The notes under the pieces are model-generated. The model did not search any database, was not told the origin of the DNA, and saw only the letters and a program-made list of their open reading frames with translations. Of a stretch of DNA of 12,857 bases, positions 6,728 through 12,857 are shown one piece after another (positions within the stretch are counted from its first letter, which is position 1; each line of letters begins with the position of its first letter). The DNA is from Nitrospirota bacterium (GTDB lineage Bacteria > Nitrospirota > Thermodesulfovibrionia > Thermodesulfovibrionales > JdFR-88), in contig JAKAMR010000073.1 of the NCBI GenBank assembly GCA_021812785.1, positions 1 through 12,857 of the forward strand. Reading direction: 5' to 3'. Made by a program: the position numbers and the translations under genes.

Positions 6728-7546
6728 TCATTTCGGTTCAAACCCGTATTTCCTGAGTATGTTTTCCCCTTCCGGTGAGACAACCAGCGCCTCGAAGGAC
6801 CGAGCGAGTTTTCCGTTCGGTGAGCCCTTGATGACAGCGATGGGATACACGACCGGCTTGTGGCTGGAAGGCGGCGCGACTGCAGCAACCCTCACCTGCC
6901 CAGCCTCGATCCTGGCGTCCGTGGAGTAAACAAGACCGGCGTCCACCTCTCCCCTGGCCACGTATTCAAGCACCTGCCTTACATGCTCCCCGTATATGAG
7001 TTTTTTGCTTACGGCATCCGTAAGCTTGAAATACTGTAGCGCCTCTTCCGAGTACATCCCGGCGGGCACAGACTTGGGGTTACCTATTGCGACCCTCTTT
7101 ATGCGCGGGTCCGCCAGGTCCATGAAAGAAGTTATGTAGGCGTATTTTTGCCCTGCCGGCGCGATAAGGACAACGGTATTTTCGGCGAAATCCGCCCTGG
7201 AGCCAGGCGCTATAAGGCCTTTTTTAGCGATCTCATTCATCTGTTTTTCAGCAGCTGAAGCAAAGACGTCAACCGGAGCGCCCTCCTCTATCTGCATCAT
7301 CAGGTTGCCGGAGGCCCCAAAGTTAAAAAATATTTTCACGCCCGGATGCCTGCCCTCGTATATCTTCGCTATCTCATTAAAGGCGTTTTTAAGACTTATT
7401 GCTGCCGAGACAGTGATCTTTTGAGAGGCGTAAGCGCGACCCTCCATCGGACAAAAAATTACAAAAAAAGCGGCCGCCAACAAAAAAATCACTGGTAAAA
7501 CTGAAATCTTTTTCAAAAAAAACTGAGAAAAACCCTTCCTGCGCAT
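6728..7546 (-). CDS. modA: Periplasmic molybdate-binding protein
   Basis: Captures molybdate or tungstate and delivers it to ModBC. The 272 residues begin with a signal peptide: a basic start MRRKG, a hydrophobic core at about 15-32 and a probable cleavage after A-Y-A (40). There is no lipobox, so it should be soluble in the periplasm. Family stretches are VSAAISLKNAF, NFGASGNL (76-82), QIEEGAPVDVFASA (85-98), SVPAGMYSEEAL, GEVDAGLVYSTDA and VVYPIAV, matching bacterial ModA with its oxyanion-binding Ser/Ala backbone sites. GGAGG lies seven bases before the ATG, inside the last codons of moaA; the two genes are three bases apart. Specificity for Mo versus W cannot be read from the sequence. 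Confidence 0.95.
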   Translation of the reverse strand: MRRKGFSQFFLKKISVLPVIFLLAAAFFVIFCPMEGRAYASQKITVSAAISLKNAFNEIAKIYEGRHPGVKIFFNFGASGNLMMQIEEGAPVDVFASAAEKQMNEIAKKGLIAPGSRADFAENTVVLIAPAGQKYAYITSFMDLADPRIKRVAIGNPKSVPAGMYSEEALQYFKLTDAVSKKLIYGEHVRQVLEYVARGEVDAGLVYSTDARIEAGQVRVAAVAPPSSHKPVVYPIAVIKGSPNGKLARSFEALVVSPEGENILRKYGFEPK

Positions 7547-7549
7547 ACC

Positions 7550-8509
7550 TTAACCTCCAACCTGTTGCATTGTCTCGAACTGCACCGCCTTATTTAGAAG
7601 GCTCCCTTTTTCCTTGCGACTCACTGATAAGAGCAATAACTGTTCCAGCTCTTTTTCAGTGGAGGCCGTGTTCAGGTCCTCCTCGCAGGAGGAGAAAAGG
7701 CAGGACCTTATCTTCCCCGCAGCCGTTATGCGTAGCCTGTTGCAGGAATCGCAGAAATGGCCGCTTATGGGGCTAATGAAGCCGGCCACTCCTTTTGCGC
7801 CGGAAAGCCTGTAGTTGTCCGCAGACCCCGTCCGTCCGATGGATGTCAGCTCAAAGTGCCGGGAGATAGCCTGTTTGGCCTCCGTTGCCGTGATGCGCAG
7901 ACCCTCGAAGGTGATCATGCCCACGGGCATGAGCTCGATGAACCTGACGTGAAATGGTTTTTCCAGCGTCATTCGCGCGAAATCCGGTATTTCATCCCCG
8001 TTTATTCCTTTTATGGGGACCATGTTTATCTTGACCGGAGCAGGACCAAAAACCCCTTCGGCCACGCTCACGGCACGGAGCGCGGCGGACAGGCTTCCCC
8101 CTCCAGTTAGTTCCCTGTAGACTTCAGGACGAAGGGAATCGAGGCTTATGTTCACCCTGTCCAGTCCTGCCTCCTTAAGCTCCTCGGCGAAAAAGGGCAG
8201 CAGATGGCCGTTTGTGGTAAGACCAAGATCCTCTATCCCTACGGCCTTGATCTCACGGACAAGCCGGACTATATCTTTCCTCAGGAGCGGCTCGCCCCCC
8301 GTTATCCTTACCTTTTTCAACCCGTATTTTTTTGCCACGCGCAAAAAACGGGTTACCTTTTCGAGACTGATCGAATTACCGGGTTTTGATGTTGAAAGAC
8401 ATCTTGACGCTCCCCCCGGAGCGCAGTATATGCAGCGGAGGTTGCACCTGTCCGTAACGGAGAGCCTTATGTAGTCGATCTTTCTGCCGAAGGAGTCTTT
8501 CAGTTCCAT
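7550..8509 (-). CDS. moaA: GTP 3',8-cyclase (radical SAM), first step of molybdenum cofactor synthesis
   Basis: Converts GTP to 3',8-cyclo-7,8-dihydro-GTP, the precursor used by MoaC. The 319 residues match the usual length. The N-terminal radical-SAM cluster motif is C22-x3-C26-x2-C29 (CNLRCIYC), the SAM-binding GGE is in ITGGEPLLR (69-77), and the C-terminal substrate-side [4Fe-4S] cluster uses C253-x2-C256-x13-C270 (CDSCNRLR...RSC). The chain ends in the conserved Gly-Gly. All catalytic parts are present. The ribosome site is weak. The gene lies three bases ahead of modA, linking cofactor synthesis with molybdate uptake; moaC, moaD and moaE are not in this window. Confidence 0.96.
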   Translation of the reverse strand: MELKDSFGRKIDYIRLSVTDRCNLRCIYCAPGGASRCLSTSKPGNSISLEKVTRFLRVAKKYGLKKVRITGGEPLLRKDIVRLVREIKAVGIEDLGLTTNGHLLPFFAEELKEAGLDRVNISLDSLRPEVYRELTGGGSLSAALRAVSVAEGVFGPAPVKINMVPIKGINGDEIPDFARMTLEKPFHVRFIELMPVGMITFEGLRITATEAKQAISRHFELTSIGRTGSADNYRLSGAKGVAGFISPISGHFCDSCNRLRITAAGKIRSCLFSSCEEDLNTASTEKELEQLLLLSVSRKEKGSLLNKAVQFETMQQVGG

Positions 8510-8526
8510 ACTTTACAGGATTTCCT

Positions 8527-8573
8527 CACCCTCGGAAATTCTCTCTCCCACCGGGAGAGGGAGGGATAAGGGC
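8527..8573. repeat. REP-like palindrome in the gap before moaA
   Basis: The 80-base gap between the molybdopterin-binding gene and moaA holds CTCTCTCCC/GGGAGAGGG (8541-8549 with 8553-8561, 3-base loop, one G-T pair), with flanking CCTCACCCT and AGGGATAAGGG that extend the symmetry. The wording CTCACCCT...CTCTCCC..GGGAGAGGG resembles the scattered REP-type palindromes of many Gram-negative genomes. On the + strand it is followed by a T-rich tract, but no + gene ends here. Inside an operon it could act as an mRNA-processing or stabilising hairpin. Confidence 0.45.
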
Positions 8574-8589
8574 TTTTTATTTTATTTTT

Positions 8590-9663
8590 CTAAAATTTCC
8601 CAAACGGACAAACCGGCCATAGACAGACCTCGCAGTGAAGACACAGTCCCCCGTGCCCCAGTTCCGCAAGTTCCTTCCTGCCTATCTCCTCCCCCGCAAG
8701 CACTCTGGGCAGAACGAGGTCCAGTACGGTCGTCTTGCCGTACATGGCGCATGTTGGCACACCCAGGACCGGTATGACCCTGCCCTCACCATTCTCAACA
8801 GTGGCGGAGAGGAACATCGAACCGGGCACCACCGCCGCCCCGTATGCTATGTTCCTGGCGCCCAGATCCCTTATGGCAAACCGGGTGACGTCGTCCGGGT
8901 CTACGGACATGCCGCCGGTCGCTATAAGCAGGTCGGCCCCTTTCTCAATGAATTCCCTGAGCCTTGCGGCGATGAAATTTTTGTCATCGGGTGCATAAGC
9001 GATGCCCAGGATCTCCCCGCCCAATGCATTTATTTTTTTCCTGATGACCGGAGCAAAAGAGTCCGTAATCATTCCGGAGAACACCTCGCCCCCGGTTATC
9101 ACGACGCCGGTCTTTGGTTTTCTGATGGGTATGACTTTAACCATGCCCCCTTTTTCGCGGGCAATGCTTACAACCTGCTCCACTACGCGGCGGCTCACAA
9201 CAAGAGGGATCGCGCGGGTGGCTGCAATCTTTTGCCCTTTTTGCACGACCGTACGATCATGCAGGGTGGCGCACATTACCTCCCCTTGCATGTTGAACTC
9301 CATGAGGGCCTCTTTATCCACCTGAAGAAGTCCGGCAATAGAGGCGATCAGGTTTATTTTTCCTTCGCGGCACTCCCCTGTTTCCACACCCCCGCCCATA
9401 ATGGCCTCCGACATGACTAATGCCGCTTCATCCTCGTGCATCTCCTCCGGGGCCAGGTCCAGGACAAAGAGGTTTTCTTTTCCAAGCAGTATCAACCGGG
9501 GTACGTCCTCCTCTTTTACTATATGACCCTTCCTGAACGCCCGCCCCTTGAAATCAGGACGCACTTCGGTGATGTCGTGCGCAAGCACCATCCCAACGGC
9601 CAGCGGCGCGGGGACGGTTTTACCTCTTCTGCCGCCTTTTTCTGAAGGAAAATCATCGCACAT
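8590..9663 (-). CDS. Molybdopterin-binding (MoCF/MoeA-like) protein with C-terminal four-Cys tail
   Basis: Probable molybdenum-cofactor handling protein of 357 residues. Residues 186-310 form a MoCF-biosynthesis domain as in MogA, MoeA and CinA: GVVITGGEVFSGMITDSFAP (186-205) and the cofactor-binding loop ATGGMSVDPDD (248-258), then VPGSMFLSA and PVLGVPTCAMYGKT. The end, GHGGLCLHCEVCLWPVCPFG, has C341-x2-C344-x2-C347-x4-C352, fit to bind a metal or Fe-S cluster. The MoeA domain I/II arrangement is replaced by a different N-terminal half, so it is not a plain MoeA. The ATG at 9663 was chosen over one 14 codons upstream because GAGGAG lies six or seven bases before it and because the longer form would overlap the preceding gene. 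The GAGGAG overlaps the upstream TGA, so the two are translationally coupled. Exact reaction unknown; it may insert Mo or act as sensor. Confidence 0.85.
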   Translation of the reverse strand: MCDDFPSEKGGRRGKTVPAPLAVGMVLAHDITEVRPDFKGRAFRKGHIVKEEDVPRLILLGKENLFVLDLAPEEMHEDEAALVMSEAIMGGGVETGECREGKINLIASIAGLLQVDKEALMEFNMQGEVMCATLHDRTVVQKGQKIAATRAIPLVVSRRVVEQVVSIAREKGGMVKVIPIRKPKTGVVITGGEVFSGMITDSFAPVIRKKINALGGEILGIAYAPDDKNFIAARLREFIEKGADLLIATGGMSVDPDDVTRFAIRDLGARNIAYGAAVVPGSMFLSATVENGEGRVIPVLGVPTCAMYGKTTVLDLVLPRVLAGEEIGRKELAELGHGGLCLHCEVCLWPVCPFGKF

Positions 9664-9673
9664 ATTTAACTCC

Positions 9674-10636
9674 TCATAATCCAAATATCTCCCGGAACCT
9701 CTCATCCGCCTTCAGGCGCACTTCTTTCTCGATCCGGTCATACCTGGCCAGAAAGTCCCGTATCTCGGGGCTCAGGGTTGCGCCACCTCCGTTTTTACCT
9801 CCGGCTTTGCACTCCACAAGCGGGATGCCAAGCCTTTCTTCCATCGCCTTGATATAGCTCCATGCCTTCCTGTAAGAGATATTCACCTCTTTTGCCGCCC
9901 GGCTTATGGAACCGTGCCTATCTATGGCCTTAAGCAGAAGCACCTTGCCGCGGCCGAAAAAAGGCCCTCCACCGGACTCAATCCAGAGCTTCGATTTGAC
10001 GGCGAAACCGTCGCCGAAATCGTTATGCATTTTGCGCATAACGATGGGCGAAAAAAAAGGACTCTCATAATAGCCCCCGTTTGCGCACGTCTTGCATAAA
10101 TTTCTTCCGCTCTGCGCCACTTCTCTTGAGTCCTGCACATACTCTCCGCAGTTGGCGCATTGTGTCCTCCCCAGGGGGCGGCCCGGCATGTCCTCCGGTT
10201 TAATTTTTATGGAAACCTCCGAAATCTCGAAAAGCTCGTGCTCGGGCATGATCTTATAGGCCTCAAGCTGCGCCTCGTAACGGTTTTCTATCCTGGGAAA
10301 GTATTCCCTGGCCAGTTGCCTGGACTCCTCTTTGGCCAGAACACGCACCGCTTTGCCGCTTTTAAGGTTGACGAAGGTTGCGGCCATCTTGCCGTAGTCC
10401 ATGAACTTCATCGTCCTTTTGCCAAGACTGCAACCGGTGACGGACTGTATAGCATCCGTCGCACACCTGTCTATCTCGACAAAAACAATGATGTTTTTTC
10501 TGTCAGCCCCTTTAGAGTCGGAGATCCCTGCTTCTCTCAGTCCCAGGATAGACATTCTCACTCCCAACACCTGCCCGGCGCACAGATGCCCGTGTATCCT
10601 TACGGATTCTTCCAGAAGTTTTTCAAAATCCATCAT
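9674..10636 (-). CDS. FmdE-zinc ribbon-ModE fusion, probable molybdenum-responsive regulator
   Basis: Residues are given for the 320-aa form starting at 10636. An FmdE domain (about 5-155) carries HGHLCAGQVLGVRM and C58/C69 in DRCATDAIQ...TGCSLGK, then DYGKMAATF, as in the E-subunit family of formylmethanofuran dehydrogenase. A zinc ribbon follows: C160-x2-C163 ... C181-x2-C184. The last third (about 214-320) is a ModE-type DNA-binding domain: KSKLWIE, GRGKVLLLKAIDRHGSISRAAKEV (winged helix), SYRKAWSYIKAMEERLG and the GGKNGGGATLSPE wing. The usual MOP molybdate-binding domains of ModE are absent, so FmdE may be the sensor. It heads the Mo operon and likely controls it. The ATG pair at 10631-10636 matches FmdE-family starts but lacks a ribosome site; a TTG at 10705 has AGGGA eight bases upstream and would add 23 hydrophobic residues. 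Confidence 0.88.
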   Translation of the reverse strand: MMDFEKLLEESVRIHGHLCAGQVLGVRMSILGLREAGISDSKGADRKNIIVFVEIDRCATDAIQSVTGCSLGKRTMKFMDYGKMAATFVNLKSGKAVRVLAKEESRQLAREYFPRIENRYEAQLEAYKIMPEHELFEISEVSIKIKPEDMPGRPLGRTQCANCGEYVQDSREVAQSGRNLCKTCANGGYYESPFFSPIVMRKMHNDFGDGFAVKSKLWIESGGGPFFGRGKVLLLKAIDRHGSISRAAKEVNISYRKAWSYIKAMEERLGIPLVECKAGGKNGGGATLSPEIRDFLARYDRIEKEVRLKADERFREIFGL

Positions 10637-10741
10637 AGCTAAGTTTACAAAAAAACCTGATGAAAATAAAGCTGAAATCAATGGGCAGCGAGAAAAAACG
10701 ATCAATCAGAATTTCCCTGCATTCGATACCTGAAGGGCATA

Positions 10742-10784
10742 ACAAAAAAACGGGCCGCAATATCTTTGTCTCTCCGGCCCGTTT
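10742..10784 (-). terminator. Rho-independent terminator of the efflux gene
   Basis: On the - strand AAACGGGCCG/CGGCCCGTTT (10784-10775 with 10757-10748) forms a 10-bp stem with a 17-base loop, followed by TTTTTTTGTT down to 10741. It lies 32 bases beyond the stop of the efflux gene and separates it from the Mo operon, whose promoter must therefore lie between about 10637 and 10741. No clear -35/-10 pair is seen there. Confidence 0.85.
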
Positions 10785-10815
10785 CGATCACTCATCCGCT
10801 TTGCAGCGGCAGATA

Positions 10816-12315
10816 TCAGTCTCCTGCTACAAACTCCTTCATCTCCTCCGCGCTCAGCAGGCTCTCGTCTTTCTTTGCGGCTGAAAGGATCGCGGCCAGT
10901 ATATTGAGCCCGACCAGCACACCCATGACTACAACGAAACCACGCATGAATGCGTCGTTCCTCGCTGCCATGGGGATCGCCTTCGTATTTGCAAGGCCGT
11001 ATCCCTTGGACAGATAGTATTTGTGTTTAATGCTGGTGAAGATGAGCCCGGAGATGTCAACCCCGAAGATAAGCCCAAGCGATCTCATCATGTTAAGTAT
11101 GCCGCCAGCCAGACCGAGCTTCTCCCTGGGAGCTGCGCCCATTATCGCGCTGTTGTTGGGTGGAGTGAACATGCCCATGCCGATGCCAAGCAATATAAGG
11201 TCAAGGACAAGCAAAGTCAGATGGGATATCTGCCCAAAGAACATCAGGAAGAAAGAGGCAACGGCACACACGAACATTCCGGTGGCGGTCATTATCCTGG
11301 AGCCGTGCTTGTCCGAGATGGAGCCGGCAACCGGGGCGATGACGGCCATGGCCAGCGGGATAGGAGTAAGGAGTGTGCCCGTAAGGGCCACCGGATATCT
11401 CAGGACCTCTTCCATGTAGAAGGGCATCAGGAAGAGGATCGCGAAAAGCACATAATAGGAAAGCATGCCGGTAAAGTTCCCCGCGCTGAACGTGTAGTTT
11501 TTGAAAAGCTTCAGGTCTATCATGGGATGTTCCACCTTCAGCTCGGTAATGATGAATGCGGTGAGCAGCACAAAGGCAAGCGCTAAATAGCCCAGTATTG
11601 TATGCGAAGTCCAGCCCAGTTTCTCACCCTTGTTCAGAGCCAGAACCATAAAGGCGAGGCCGGGGGAGAAGGTAAGTATGCCCACAAAATCGATCTTTTC
11701 CTTCTTTTGGCTTTTTTCGCTCTTGGGCAGTATCAGAAGAGCCATCAGGACGCCCACTATGCCGATTGGAAGGTTTACATAGAATATCGCACGCCAGTTA
11801 ACGATGTGTATCAGTATGCCGCCAACAAAGGGTCCTATCGACATGGCCACGGCCTGCACGGCGCCCTGTATTCCTATGGCTTTTCCGCGTTCGTTACCCG
11901 GAAAGGCCTGTGTAATTATAGCCACCGAGTTGGCCTGAAGGAGCCCCGCACCCACAGCTTGCAACACGCGTGCAAAGATGATGAACGATGCCGTCGGGGC
12001 CATTCCGCAAAGAACGGAGCCAATGGTGAAGACCACAAAACCCGTCGTATAGAGCTTGGTTCGCCCGTACATGTCTGCAAGCCTTCCGAAAAGCGGAAGG
12101 AATATGGTGAGAGTAAGCATATAGGCCATAGCTACCCACTCTATAACCGCCAGCGATACATTAAAGCTGTGCTGCAGCGTAGGCATCGCCACATTCACGA
12201 TGCTCACATCTAGCGCCGACATCGTTGCGCCAACCAGGACCGTGGTCAGTATGAACCACTTCCAGCCGGGCTTCGAGGAAAAATACGGATGCGGGAAGGG
12301 AAAGCCCTTACTCAA
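10816..12315 (-). CDS. EmrB/QacA-type (DHA2) major facilitator multidrug efflux transporter
   Basis: Inner-membrane proton-driven drug exporter, 499 residues, the usual 14-helix DHA2 length. Visible marks are helix 1 with D36 (SALDVSIVNVAMP, 33-45), MFS motif A GRLADMYGRTKLY (77-89) between helices 2 and 3, R116 in helix 4, antiporter motif C GAVQAVAMSIGPFVGG (151-166), WRAIFYVNLPIG (174-185), and a second motif-A-like SISDKHGSR after the central helices. The TTG start at 12313-12315 has a consensus AGGAGG eight bases upstream. No EmrA-type membrane-fusion or TolC gene is adjacent, so it may act alone. It is monocistronic in this window: its own terminator follows and a long structured leader precedes. 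Substrate cannot be predicted. Confidence 0.93.
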   Translation of the reverse strand: MSKGFPFPHPYFSSKPGWKWFILTTVLVGATMSALDVSIVNVAMPTLQHSFNVSLAVIEWVAMAYMLTLTIFLPLFGRLADMYGRTKLYTTGFVVFTIGSVLCGMAPTASFIIFARVLQAVGAGLLQANSVAIITQAFPGNERGKAIGIQGAVQAVAMSIGPFVGGILIHIVNWRAIFYVNLPIGIVGVLMALLILPKSEKSQKKEKIDFVGILTFSPGLAFMVLALNKGEKLGWTSHTILGYLALAFVLLTAFIITELKVEHPMIDLKLFKNYTFSAGNFTGMLSYYVLFAILFLMPFYMEEVLRYPVALTGTLLTPIPLAMAVIAPVAGSISDKHGSRIMTATGMFVCAVASFFLMFFGQISHLTLLVLDLILLGIGMGMFTPPNNSAIMGAAPREKLGLAGGILNMMRSLGLIFGVDISGLIFTSIKHKYYLSKGYGLANTKAIPMAARNDAFMRGFVVVMGVLVGLNILAAILSAAKKDESLLSAEEMKEFVAGD

Positions 12316-12793
12316 TTTAGCAACCTCCTCTGACTTTTATAAAATGCGCGGGACGAAAAAAAAAAACGCGCCGCGAACTCAGGAGCCATTGCAGAAAAAA
12401 AACCTTCTTGAATAGCCACAAACCTGATGTGACCTTTTTTTTAATATTTTTAAAAAAATCCTGTTTCCCTGTAAAATCAGGCCCTTTCAAAGGCTGAAGC
12501 CCATATGGAACAAGCAGCGCCGCCGCCTGATTTTTAACAGGACCGCGAAAACCGGTCCTATTTTATACCCTCGCCCGCCTTTTTTGATTTTTATTTTAAA
12601 TGAACTCATAAGGAAAAACAAACTTGTGGGCCAATGGGGGGGCCTTACCGGTCTTCCTTCCCGGCTGATAAGGAAGTTTCTGGATGAGCGCTGCGAAAAT
12701 AAAATTGCTTTTTTTATTTTTTCAGATGAAGCTCGTGACAGCGGCAGCGGGAATTTTTTGCGGATTCAACCCTTTTTGTTTTTTTGCGGTTGA
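12316..12793. other. Non-coding leader region of the efflux gene
   Basis: No convincing gene is seen in these 478 bases. The short open frames on the + strand lack ribosome sites and family-like content. The stretch has many homopolymer runs (A11 at about 12356-12366, T9 at about 12435, T and A runs at 12700-12785). It also holds several inverted repeats, the strongest at 12468-12559 described separately. It should contain the promoter of the efflux gene (leftward) and the transcription end of the gene entering from the right. Confidence 0.5.
12452..12559 (-). promoter_or_regulatory. Structured leader with two overlapping hairpins ahead of the efflux gene
   Basis: On the - strand, AGGACCG/CGGTCCT (12559-12553 with 12545-12539, 7-base loop) comes first. 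A long stem follows: CCTGT-TA-AAAATCAGGC (12541-12525) pairs with GCCTGATTTTACAGG (12482-12468), 15 pairs with a 2-base bulge, and its 42-base loop holds further small palindromes. The two stems share bases 12539-12541, so their bases compete. Nine bases after the long stem comes TTTTTTT (12458-12452). This could be an attenuator of the efflux gene, or simply a tandem terminator of the gene to the right. Confidence 0.4.
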
Positions 12794-12857
12794 TCAGGCC
12801 TTATGGAAATATTCCTTTATCCTGCCAAGGATGAATTCCTCCCCTACCGTCTTGATA
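12794..12857 (-). CDS. 3' end of an unidentified gene entering from the right
   Basis: Twenty codons run from the window edge to a TGA (12794-12796), giving a C-terminus TVGEEFILGRIKEYFHKA. The composition is protein-like and the following hairpin/T-rich region (leftward) is compatible with a gene end, but the piece is too short to name a family. Confidence 0.4.
   Translation of the reverse strand, partial: IKTVGEEFILGRIKEYFHKA

Noticed and set aside
8635..9420. 261-residue + frame
   Set aside because: Shadow of the molybdopterin-binding gene on the other strand; composition rich in His, Arg and Pro, typical of antisense reading.
9664..9705. Longer start of the molybdopterin-binding protein
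   Set aside because: It would overlap the preceding gene by 32 bases, while the ATG at 9663 has GAGGAG at ideal spacing.
10637..10741. Moco riboswitch or ModE palindrome in front of the Mo operon
   Set aside because: The gap of about 105 bases is too short and lacks the multi-stem layout of the Moco riboswitch; no clear ModE-type inverted repeat was seen.
11602..12213. 203-residue + frame within the efflux gene
   Set aside because: Antisense shadow of the transporter; no ribosome site or domain.
12584..12793. 69-residue + frame in the right intergenic region
   Set aside because: Low-complexity T- and A-rich DNA, no Shine-Dalgarno, no family-like motif.

Overview
The window looks like a chromosomal piece of an anaerobic, probably Gram-negative bacterium with an active molybdenum (or tungsten) cofactor economy. 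It carries a selenocysteine formate dehydrogenase, a molybdate ABC importer, two molybdenum-cofactor enzymes and an unusual FmdE-ModE regulator. It also carries an acyl-homoserine-lactone (AHL) LuxR/LuxI pair, which is best known from Proteobacteria and Nitrospira. Desulfobacterota or Nitrospirota would fit, but this is inference from gene content, not from a phylogenetic marker.

Left part (1-2211, + strand): the 3' three quarters of a formate dehydrogenase catalytic subunit. The frame is interrupted by one in-frame TGA at 511-513, which reads as selenocysteine and is followed at once by a SECIS hairpin with a GGUCU apical loop. A strong terminator closes the gene.

Middle (2212-5271): a visibly more AT-rich stretch with luxR (+) and luxI (-) converging with 22 bases between their stop codons. 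A long non-coding interval follows, with a possible lux box, several hairpins and a small unassigned reading frame. Then comes an orphan RadC-family gene (+). This block looks like an accessory insertion between the formate dehydrogenase and molybdenum loci.

Right-centre (5272-10636, all - strand): a molybdenum locus read right to left as fmdE-modE fusion, molybdopterin-binding protein with a Cys-rich tail, moaA, modA, modB, modC. Most junctions are 3 to 57 bases, with one 80-base gap holding a REP-like palindrome. The locus covers sensing and regulation, cofactor synthesis or insertion, and molybdate uptake. It would supply the formate dehydrogenase and similar enzymes.

Right end (10748-12857): an EmrB/QacA-type 14-helix drug efflux gene (- strand) with its own terminator. 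It is preceded by a roughly 480-base non-coding leader rich in competing hairpins. The last 64 bases hold the 3' end of an unidentified - strand gene.

The most notable items are the AHL quorum-sensing pair in this setting, the FmdE-zinc ribbon-ModE fusion at the head of the Mo operon, and the structured leader of the efflux gene.
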